In this document: in pieces, positions 1 through 5,231 of the stretch | How positions within the stretch are numbered: the first letter of the stretch is position 1 | Layout: the number at the start of each line of letters is the position of its first letter | Position numbers and translations under genes: made by a program | Notes under the pieces: model-generated | What the model saw: only the letters and a program-made list of their open reading frames with translations | Databases searched by the model: none | What the model was told of the DNA's origin: nothing | Source of the DNA: Bulleidia sp. | GTDB taxonomy: Bacteria > Bacillota_I > Bacilli_A > Erysipelotrichales > Erysipelotrichaceae | Assembly (NCBI GenBank): GCA_016293365.1 | Contig: JAEDEK010000118.1 | Span: 1 to 5,882, forward strand | DNA length: 5,882 nucleotides | Direction: 5' to 3'

Positions 1-177
1 GGCGCTTCATTTCAAATTCCATCTGGAAAAACTGGTGCAGTATATTTCACACCTCGTTTGTATACAGGTACATGTACATATGTTGACCAAAATGGTGTTG
101 GTACATCAGTCTATGTAACATTCCCAAAAACTGTAAATGGATTTACAGATGGAGTATTCGAACTGATCACATATTAA
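1..177 (+). CDS. C-terminal end of an unidentified, probably exported protein (5' end outside window)
   Basis: Frame 1 is open from the window edge to a TAA at 175-177, giving 58 residues (GASFQIPSGKTGAVYF at the start, DGVFELITY at the end). The composition is rich in Thr, Gly, Val, Tyr and Phe with alternating hydrophobic residues, which suggests beta-strands of a surface or secreted domain. There is one Cys (in TGTCTY) and no predicted membrane segment. The start, any signal peptide and the upstream domains are not visible. I do not recognise the family. A predicted lipoprotein gene follows 76 bp downstream on the same strand, and the two tails share a loose pattern (NGFTDGVFELITY here, NGITYADGTYEIRYI there), so they may be related surface proteins. 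The stretch is visibly more AT-rich than the atp genes further right. Coding status is likely from the clean frame and protein-like composition; function is unknown. Confidence 0.7.
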   Translation, partial: GASFQIPSGKTGAVYFTPRLYTGTCTYVDQNGVGTSVYVTFPKTVNGFTDGVFELITY

Positions 178-190
178 TTTCATCTTTTTA

Positions 191-218
191 TTTATTTCTT
201 GTATTATTCATTTATAAT
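191..218 (+). promoter_or_regulatory. Possible sigma-70/SigA-type promoter for the lipoprotein gene
   Basis: A perfect -10 hexamer TATAAT lies at 213-218, with a weak -35 candidate TTTATT at 191-196 (16-bp spacer, three of six matches to TTGACA). Transcription would start near 225, leaving a leader of about 29 nt before the ATG at 254. The region is AT-rich, so a chance TATAAT is quite possible. I see no terminator hairpin between the upstream stop at 177 and this gene, so co-transcription with the upstream gene is the alternative. Confidence 0.3.
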
Positions 219-253
219 TCATTGAGTACAACATTTCTTTATCAGGAGTTGCT

Positions 254-790
254 ATGAACAACAGATATCTTTTCATCACAATACTGTCATGTCTTACCCT
301 TGGATGTGCTTTACCTTCCAGTCAAACTGGATCATCTTCTTCGATTTCTTCCACAACATCAGAAAAAGATGATCATACATGGATCATCGATGCATCTGAA
401 CTCAGTTATGACAAAGATCTGATTCTTTCTGATCAGAGTATTTACTTTGATTCAGATTTCGCACCGATAACCGATATTGATGCACAACAGCGGTTACTTC
501 TGAATCCTGTAAAAATGACTGCGGATCTGAAACTGGATGTATCAGATCCGGAATTCACAGATCTTTATTTCCGTGTCTACATTGATCAGGATAATATTTT
601 GTACGAAATCAATCAGAACTTTTCCCAGATTACTGGGGTAACCATTACACCAGGAATCATTGCCATTTATTTCTATCCGGAAGCGGAAGCAATCACAGAT
701 CAAAGCATCACTCTTAAAAGCATTGAACATAATGGCATCACTTATGCGGATGGTACTTATGAAATCCGTTATATAACACAGCTGAAATAA
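254..790 (+). CDS. Predicted lipoprotein of unknown function (178 aa)
   Basis: The N-terminus has a short basic region (MNNR), a hydrophobic core (residues 5-16) and a lipobox-like LTLGC with Cys18, which fits the general lipoprotein signal pattern. Processing would leave a lipidated Cys on the outer face of the membrane, followed by a Ser/Thr-rich linker (residues 22-36: SSQTGSSSSISSTTS) typical of surface lipoproteins. Residues 42-178 form an acidic, beta-strand-like domain with no cysteine and no motif I can assign. The start is supported by AGGAG at 244-248, five bases before the ATG. The gene follows a partial probable exported-protein gene on the same strand and converges on the MATE gene, with a shared terminator after its stop. 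Lipidation is inferred from the signal; the role (substrate binding, adhesion or other) cannot be told from the sequence. Confidence 0.85.
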   Translation: MNNRYLFITILSCLTLGCALPSSQTGSSSSISSTTSEKDDHTWIIDASELSYDKDLILSDQSIYFDSDFAPITDIDAQQRLLLNPVKMTADLKLDVSDPEFTDLYFRVYIDQDNILYEINQNFSQITGVTITPGIIAIYFYPEAEAITDQSITLKSIEHNGITYADGTYEIRYITQLK

Positions 791-797
791 TTGTCAG

Positions 798-837
798 AAA
801 ACAGGAAGCTGTCCATATGGGACTGACTTCCTGTTTT
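798..837. terminator. Bidirectional intrinsic terminator between convergent genes
   Basis: An 11-bp perfect inverted repeat, AAAACAGGAAG (798-808) and CTTCCTGTTTT (827-837), encloses a second 4-bp stem GTCC/GGAC (811-814 with 820-823) around an ATATG loop, with a small 2/3 internal bulge. On the + strand the outer arm ends in TTTTGTTT, eight bases after the lipoprotein stop. On the - strand the other arm ends in a TTTT run, about 20 bases past the MATE stop. Placement in the only gap between two convergent genes supports a two-way terminator. Confidence 0.85.
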
Positions 838-855
838 GTTTCCGCATCATGTTTT

Positions 856-2205
856 TTATGCTTCTCTCCAGCCGCCAAGCAGGTAGTATGTACCACCAAT
901 TACCATTGGCATGAAACCTGCCAGGGCATCTCCAAGCCAGAATCCTTTCGGGCCCATTGCGAATACCCATCCAAGCAGATATGCCAGACCAATTCGTGCA
1001 ATCATTCCATCCAGTATTGCCACACACAGATTCAGTTTTGAATTTCCTGAACCGTTGATGATTCCAAAGGCGAAACAACGTGTTGCTGCACCGATGAAGT
1101 TCAGTATAACAGGCAGAATAATTACGGAAGCTTCCGCCAGAACTGCCGCATCAGAAGTAAACAGTCCAAAGATTGTTTCCGGATGCATTTTTACAATAAC
1201 AGCTGCAATCACTGCCAGGAACAATGCACTGCCGGATCCCCATGCCAGAATCTTTGGAATACGATCATATTTCCGTGCACCAAGATTCTGTCCGACCATA
1301 CTTGCGGCTGCTGTTGTAATGGAATTTGAGAGAATACCCATCATCATATTCAGCTTTCCGATAATACCTGCGATTGCACTTGCAATTAAACCGAAGGAGT
1401 TGACCCAGGCAGCTACGACTGTCTGTGAAATGGAAATTGCAGCGGACTGTAAAGCCATCGGAACTCCCAGAGCCACAATTTTTTCCATTGCCTTTCCATC
1501 CGGAATAAAACTTTTCGGTGCAAAGTCAAAATCAAAACCTTCCTTATGTCTGTAAAGGTAACCCATTGCAAAAATAAAACTGAAAGACTGTCCGATGACT
1601 GTTGCCCAGGCAGCACCTGCTACTTCCATATTCAGAAATGCCACAAACACAATATCCAGTACAATGTTGATAACTGCCGCAATCGCCACAAACATGAATG
1701 GTCTTTTGGAATCACCCATACCACGCATGATCGCAGAAACCACATTGTATCCATAGATGAAGATCAGCCCCAGAATACAGATCACAGTGTAGTCCATCGT
1801 GTATTGATAAGCTTCAGCAGGTGTATTGACCACCTGTAACAAAGGATCCCGGAACACATAACATCCAACAGAAATCACAAGTGCGATTGCGAATAACAGA
1901 GTAAACAATGTACCGATTGTTTTCTTTACCGCATCGTTATTCCTCATTCCCACTTCACGTGCAATAATCACCTGTCCTGCACTGGAAAATCCCATTGCGA
2001 CAAAGGTCAGCAGGTGCAGGATGTTTCCGCCTGTACTGACTGCTGACATACCGGATCCACCGATGACCTGACCAACAACGATCATATCAACGATGTTATA
2101 TACTGCCTGTAACGCATTGGACACAAACAGAGGTGCCGCAAACGTCAGCAACAGTTTCGGTACCGATCCTTCTGTCAGGTCTTTTCTCATAGATTTTTCA
2201 CTCAT
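856..2205 (-). CDS. MATE-family multidrug/cation antiporter (449 aa)
   Basis: This is a complete integral membrane protein of the MATE (NorM/DinF-like) family, which exports cationic drugs or metabolites across the cytoplasmic membrane using a Na+ or H+ gradient. About 12 hydrophobic helices fall in two repeated halves. The N-terminus LTEGSVPKLLLTFAAP (residues 10-25) and the NIVDMIVVGQVIG segment (37-49) are typical of the family. Others are the loop RGMGDSKRPF (161-170), the second-half equivalent GQNLGARKYDR (305-315) and NGSGNSK (384-390). Length matches the usual ~450. The start is fixed by AAGGAGGA (2212-2219), six bases before the ATG; an overlapping out-of-frame ATG at 2207-2209 is too close to the Shine-Dalgarno and stops after three codons. 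No regulator is adjacent and I see no clear promoter upstream; a degraded gene lies there. Substrate and coupling ion cannot be read from the sequence. Confidence 0.93.
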   Translation of the reverse strand: MSEKSMRKDLTEGSVPKLLLTFAAPLFVSNALQAVYNIVDMIVVGQVIGGSGMSAVSTGGNILHLLTFVAMGFSSAGQVIIAREVGMRNNDAVKKTIGTLFTLLFAIALVISVGCYVFRDPLLQVVNTPAEAYQYTMDYTVICILGLIFIYGYNVVSAIMRGMGDSKRPFMFVAIAAVINIVLDIVFVAFLNMEVAGAAWATVIGQSFSFIFAMGYLYRHKEGFDFDFAPKSFIPDGKAMEKIVALGVPMALQSAAISISQTVVAAWVNSFGLIASAIAGIIGKLNMMMGILSNSITTAAASMVGQNLGARKYDRIPKILAWGSGSALFLAVIAAVIVKMHPETIFGLFTSDAAVLAEASVIILPVILNFIGAATRCFAFGIINGSGNSKLNLCVAILDGMIARIGLAYLLGWVFAMGPKGFWLGDALAGFMPMVIGGTYYLLGGWREA

Positions 2206-2234
2206 TCATTTTCCTCCTTTTTCGCAACAATTTT

Positions 2235-2520
2235 TCACTTATCAATCATCGATAATATCTTTTCCACAATCTCATCTGCACACCATGTATGTGAACCATT
2301 TTCATAGACCCGAAATTGGCATAAAAATAATTCAGATCATTCTGAATTTCCCTGAGATCGTACTGTTTATGTTTTACAGGATATCCTTGTGGTACCTGCA
2401 CATCCACAGATGTCCTTCCGCCTCTTTCTATGACATCATCATATCCTTTAAAATCATACACTGCTTCTTCATATAATCCTATTCTAACACCGGATTCATC
2501 TGTTCTATTTCAAGTTCCGC
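2235..2520 (-). pseudogene. Frameshifted remnant of an unidentified gene
   Basis: No intact gene fills this gap, but protein-like sequence runs through it in three successive frames on the - strand. First comes AELEIEQMNPVLE, ending at a TAG (about 2520-2479). An overlapping frame follows with DESGVRIGLYEEAVYDF and then GGRTSVDVQVPQGYPVKHKQ and YDLREIQNDLNYFYANF, down to about 2300. A third frame gives FRVYENGSHTWCADEIVEKI and then LSMIDK before a TGA at 2235-2237. Joining them needs two frameshifts and gives about 95 residues that read like one protein C-terminus. The middle frame alone could start at the ATG at 2459-2461 and code for 71 residues, but I see no good ribosome binding site, and it leaves the coding-like third frame unexplained. 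The His in GSHTW could be a late catalytic His as in alpha/beta hydrolases, but that is speculation. The 5' part is missing: a terminator for the next gene sits directly upstream. Confidence 0.5.
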
Positions 2521-2526
2521 ACAACG

Positions 2527-2550
2527 AAAAAAGGACACTCAGTCCTTTTT
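2527..2550 (-). terminator. Intrinsic terminator overlapping the stop codon of the preceding gene
   Basis: On the - strand, AAAAAGGAC (2550-2542) and GTCCTTTTT (2536-2528) form a 9-bp stem with a 5-base TGAGT loop, followed directly by a final T. The loop begins with the TGA stop of the ~90-residue gene, so the ascending arm encodes the protein's last residues (KKD). It ends the transcript running from the atp operon and the two small genes. Confidence 0.8.
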
Positions 2551-2811
2551 GTACTTTGCCATGGAAATGGTATCCACAATCGGAATATCCGTTGTGTTTT
2601 CACGCTTAGGAAAGGATACATCCACAACATCTGCGACATGTACAACATCACGCAGCAGACCATTGATCAGGATCATCGTTTCCGGCATGTCTTCTCCCTT
2701 GAAATCCTGTGGATTGCCGATATAGCCGTTATGAACGGATCCATCTTTCAATACTACCTGAATATAGCGTTTGATCAGAATCGCCATCAGTTCTTTTTTT
2801 GTCCGTTTCAT
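2539..2811 (-). CDS. Small conserved-looking protein of unknown function, possible Sm/SH3-like barrel (90 aa)
   Basis: From the ATG at 2809-2811 the protein is 90 residues. A basic start (MKRTKKELMAILIKRY) is followed by alternating strand-like segments: IQVVLKDGSVHNGYIG, TMILINGLLRDVVHVADVVD and VSFPKREN. The pattern of a strand, a DG turn, a strand with GYIG and then VVDV resembles small Sm-like or SH3-like barrels. This is inference from pattern; I cannot name the family. No signal peptide or membrane helix is visible. The frame is also open to a GTG at 2848-2850 with AAGGA five bases upstream, which would overlap the preceding gene and add 13 residues. I prefer the ATG because the added residues (LPDKIRLGGYAV) look like translated spacer. 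The ATG lies 25 bases after the upstream stop, so the pair is co-transcribed. The stop codon is inside a terminator hairpin. Confidence 0.75.
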   Translation of the reverse strand: MKRTKKELMAILIKRYIQVVLKDGSVHNGYIGNPQDFKGEDMPETMILINGLLRDVVHVADVVDVSFPKRENTTDIPIVDTISMAKYKKD

Positions 2812-2820
2812 AACTGCATA

Positions 2821-2827
2821 CCCCCCC
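2821..2827 (-). promoter_or_regulatory. G7 tract acting as an unusual ribosome binding site, possibly slippage-prone
   Basis: Seven consecutive G on the - strand lie nine bases before the preferred ATG at 2811. No AGGAGG-type site is there, so the G run is the only candidate to pair with the anti-Shine-Dalgarno CCUCC, using G-U pairs in part. The run lies between the alternative GTG start (2850) and the ATG, so a length change would break translation from the GTG but not from the ATG. Confidence 0.4.
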
Positions 2828-2836
2828 AATCTTATT

Positions 2837-3373
2837 TTATCTGGAAGCACCTAATTCCTTCAGTGTTCCATTTCCCTTCGGTTCAATACCACTGATCTGA
2901 ACATCCGGATTCTTCCTTTGGATAAACGCAGTAAATCTCTGTGCCTCCTCCATGGAAATGGCGGTCACAGTACATACATCGCTGTCATAGGTCAGCTTCA
3001 TGTATGGCTTACCATGTTTTTCTTCCCTCAGTTCCAGTGTTTTCACACCTGTAGTAGACATTTCTTTCAGATTCAGATCTGCACATGCAAGCATCCTGTC
3101 TTCAAGAATATATGTCCGATCAACCATGCCACCTGAAAGATATGCATTCACGTCCTTCACAGCTCTGATTGTTTTCCTGATTCTTAACTTGTCCCGGTAA
3201 TAGAATACCATAACTGCTGCCAGAATGACGGCACAAATACCCATGAAAATTTTGAAAACAGGATGATGCGATTTTGTTTCAACAAATGCGATTGTAAAAA
3301 TGACAAGTGGTATGCCGAACATCGCATAGGCATACTTCAGACTCACCAGTCCATAATAGAATTTCTTTACCAT
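2837..3373 (-). CDS. Two-helix membrane protein with cytoplasmic C-terminal domain, unknown function (178 aa)
   Basis: Two hydrophobic helices (about residues 16-31 and 39-59) are separated by a short ETKSHHP loop. Basic residues flank the pair (MVKK before, RDKLRIRKTIR after), so by the positive-inside rule both ends should be cytoplasmic and the hairpin loop outside. Residues 60-178 form a soluble domain with probable beta-strands (RTYILEDRMLACADL, GVKTLELREE, GKPYMKLTYD, DVCTVTAI) followed by a helix (MEEAQRFTAFIQRKN), an order that recalls small PH-like membrane-associated domains; this likeness is a guess. The start is supported by AAAGGA (3379-3384) five bases before the ATG. It lies just downstream of atpC beyond a hairpin terminator, and upstream of a ~90-residue gene in the same orientation. 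In Bacillus the gene after atpC is a small DUF1146 membrane protein; this one is longer and I do not equate them. Confidence 0.8.
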   Translation of the reverse strand: MVKKFYYGLVSLKYAYAMFGIPLVIFTIAFVETKSHHPVFKIFMGICAVILAAVMVFYYRDKLRIRKTIRAVKDVNAYLSGGMVDRTYILEDRMLACADLNLKEMSTTGVKTLELREEKHGKPYMKLTYDSDVCTVTAISMEEAQRFTAFIQRKNPDVQISGIEPKGNGTLKELGASR

Positions 3374-3387
3374 ACTGATCCTTTACA

Positions 3388-3416
3388 AAACAACCGGAAC
3401 AGTATTCCGGTTGTTT
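3388..3416 (-). terminator. Intrinsic terminator or attenuator after atpC
   Basis: AAACAACCGGAA (3388-3399) and TTCCGGTTGTTT (3405-3416) form a perfect 12-bp stem with a 5-base loop, eight bases past the atpC stop. On the - strand the descending arm runs into TTGTTTTG. The Shine-Dalgarno of the next gene (3379-3384) begins only three bases after the stem, leaving no space for a promoter. It therefore probably ends most atp transcripts while some read through into the next gene. Confidence 0.8.
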
Positions 3417-3424
3417 CCTGTGTT

Positions 3425-3826
3425 TTACTTCATGGATGAAACCGAAATACGGTTCATGGCCTTCTTCAAAGCGACTTCTGCACGTCTCATATCGATGTTC
3501 GGATCATTGGATTTCAGATGACCCTCGGCACGCTGTTTTGCCTTTTCAGCACGTTCCACATCGATTTCATTTCTGTTTTCAATCGCATCCGTCAGAATCT
3601 CAGCAACGTTATTCCTGAAATAGAACAGACCACCTGCTACAGCATAAGTATTTCTGACATTATTTTCTTCACTTGTCATGACACCGATCTTCAGCATTGT
3701 GACAAGCGGCATATGATTTGCCAGTACACCTCTGTCTCCATCCACTGTCTGGATATTAATGATTGGTGTATCAAATTCCTTGTACAGTCCGAATGGTGTT
3801 GCGATTTTCACATGAAGCGTGTTCAT
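3425..3826 (-). CDS. atpC: F0F1 ATP synthase epsilon subunit
   Basis: This is the epsilon subunit of the F1 central stalk, which helps couple gamma rotation to the c-ring and can inhibit ATP hydrolysis. Length (133 aa) is normal. Residues 1-84 form the N-terminal beta-sandwich, with the family landmark GDRGVLANHMPLVTMLKIG at 30-48 (commonly GxxGLLPNHAP). Residues 88-130 form the C-terminal helical hairpin. The IDVERA sequence (88-93) fits the I(L)DxxRA motif linked to ATP binding by epsilon in Bacillus-type enzymes, so nucleotide-dependent inhibition is plausible but unproven here. The start overlaps the atpD stop by one base (TAATG), a sign of translational coupling, and GGAG (3835-3838) within atpD lies eight bases upstream. 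A terminator follows the stop. Confidence 0.96.
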   Translation of the reverse strand: MNTLHVKIATPFGLYKEFDTPIINIQTVDGDRGVLANHMPLVTMLKIGVMTSEENNVRNTYAVAGGLFYFRNNVAEILTDAIENRNEIDVERAEKAKQRAEGHLKSNDPNIDMRRAEVALKKAMNRISVSSMK

Positions 3827-5217
3827 TAAAGTGTCTCCGCCTTCTTGACGACATCCTCAATAGTGCCGACAGAAAGGAATGCTGCTTCCGGAAGATCATC
3901 ATACTTTCCATCAAGAATTTCACGGAAAGATCTGACTGTATCCTTGACTGGAACATAGACACCCGGCATACCTGTAAACTGTTCTGCAACAGAGAATGGC
4001 TGAGACAGGAAGTTACGGATACGTCTTGCACGGTTAACCGTCTTCTTATCTTCTTCACCAAGTTCATCCATGCCAAGAATCGCAATGATATCCTGAAGTT
4101 CTCTGTATCTCTGCAGGATTTCCTGTACTTCACGGGCTACACGATAATGTTCTTCGCCTACTACCAACGGATCCAGCATACGGGAAGAAGATCCAAGCGG
4201 ATCAACTGCCGGATAGATACCCAAAGCCGCAATAGAACGGTCAAGGACAAGTCTTGCATCCAGATGTGAGAAAGTAGCTGCTGGAGCCGGGTCTGTCAGG
4301 TCATCGGCAGGCACATATACACACTGAACGGATGTAATGGAACCTGCATCTGTTGATGTGATTCTTTCCTGCAGCTGACCCATTTCCGTTGCCAGAGTTG
4401 GCTGATAACCTACTGCAGATGGCATTCTTCCAAGCAGCGCAGATACTTCTGAACCAGCCTGAGTGAAACGGAAGATGTTATCGATAAACAGAAGGACATC
4501 CTGGTGTTCTTCATCACGGAAATATTCTGCCATTGTCAGAGCGGAAAGTGCAACTCTCATACGTGCACCTGGAGATTCATTCATCTGACCATATGTCAGA
4601 ACGGTATTCTTCAATACACCTGAATCCTTCATTTCATGGTACATGTCGTTACCTTCACGTGTTCTTTCACCAACACCGGCAACAACGGAACGACCACCAT
4701 GTTCAATGGCGATATTATGAATCAGTTCCTGTTCAAGAACTGTCTTACCTACACCTGCACCACCAAACAGACCGATCTTACCACCTCTTGCATATGGGCA
4801 TAAAAGGTCAATGACCTTGATACCTGTTTCAAGAATTTCAGAACCTGTCTGCTGCTGAGCAAAGGTAGGTGCTTCTCTGTGAATCGGCATTTTCTTATCT
4901 GCCTTGACTTCACCAAGACCATCGATCGGTTCACCAAGGACATTAAACATACGTCCCAGAACTGCATCACCTACCGGAACCTGAATTGGAGCACCTGTAT
5001 CAGTGCATTCCATGCCACGGACAAGACCGTCTGTACTGGACATGGCAATGCAACGGACAATATCATCACCGATATGCTGTGCTGCTTCGGCAGTCATTTC
5101 AGTGCCGTCAGTTCCTTTGATCGTAATGGCATTTTTGATCGATGGCAGATGATCCGATGCGAATCGGATATCTACTACAGGTCCGATGACCTGAACGATT
5201 TTTCCTGTATTTTGCAT
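3826..5217 (-). CDS. atpD: F0F1 ATP synthase beta subunit (catalytic)
   Basis: This is the catalytic beta subunit of F1, which makes ATP from ADP and phosphate at the cytoplasmic face of the membrane as gamma turns. It is full length at 463 aa. Visible motifs in order are the beta-barrel N-terminus (1-80), the P-loop GGAGVGKT (152-159, Lys158), GERTREG with the catalytic Glu184 (183-189), and Walker B LLFIDNIF ending near Asp246. Then come the alpha/beta signature PAVDPLGSSS (336-345) and the DELSEED loop written as DELGEED (384-390). Two residues differ from the usual: Glu162 just after the P-loop, normally hydrophobic, and the Gly in DELGEED. The start has AAGAGG (5223-5228) five bases upstream. 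atpG ends 14 bases before it and atpC overlaps its stop by one base. All catalytic residues I can check are present. Confidence 0.98.
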   Translation of the reverse strand: MQNTGKIVQVIGPVVDIRFASDHLPSIKNAITIKGTDGTEMTAEAAQHIGDDIVRCIAMSSTDGLVRGMECTDTGAPIQVPVGDAVLGRMFNVLGEPIDGLGEVKADKKMPIHREAPTFAQQQTGSEILETGIKVIDLLCPYARGGKIGLFGGAGVGKTVLEQELIHNIAIEHGGRSVVAGVGERTREGNDMYHEMKDSGVLKNTVLTYGQMNESPGARMRVALSALTMAEYFRDEEHQDVLLFIDNIFRFTQAGSEVSALLGRMPSAVGYQPTLATEMGQLQERITSTDAGSITSVQCVYVPADDLTDPAPAATFSHLDARLVLDRSIAALGIYPAVDPLGSSSRMLDPLVVGEEHYRVAREVQEILQRYRELQDIIAILGMDELGEEDKKTVNRARRIRNFLSQPFSVAEQFTGMPGVYVPVKDTVRSFREILDGKYDDLPEAAFLSVGTIEDVVKKAETL

Positions 5218-5231
5218 GATTGCCTCTTTTC

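Noticed and set aside
911..1555. Open + strand frame of 214 codons opposite the MATE gene
   Set aside because: It is the complement of a well-recognised transporter gene, and its protein has no recognisable motif.
2207..2209. Upstream ATG as start or as a leader peptide for the MATE gene
   Set aside because: It is out of frame, only two or three bases from the Shine-Dalgarno, and its reading frame stops after three codons.
2093..2476. Open + strand frame of 127 codons crossing the MATE start and the gap upstream
   Set aside because: It begins inside the MATE gene on the opposite strand and is rich in His, Phe and Ile with no domain-like pattern. The - strand frames in the same gap read more like protein.
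3763..4269. Open + strand frame of 168 codons opposite atpD and atpC
   Set aside because: It is fully antisense to conserved genes and its composition is typical of a shadow frame.
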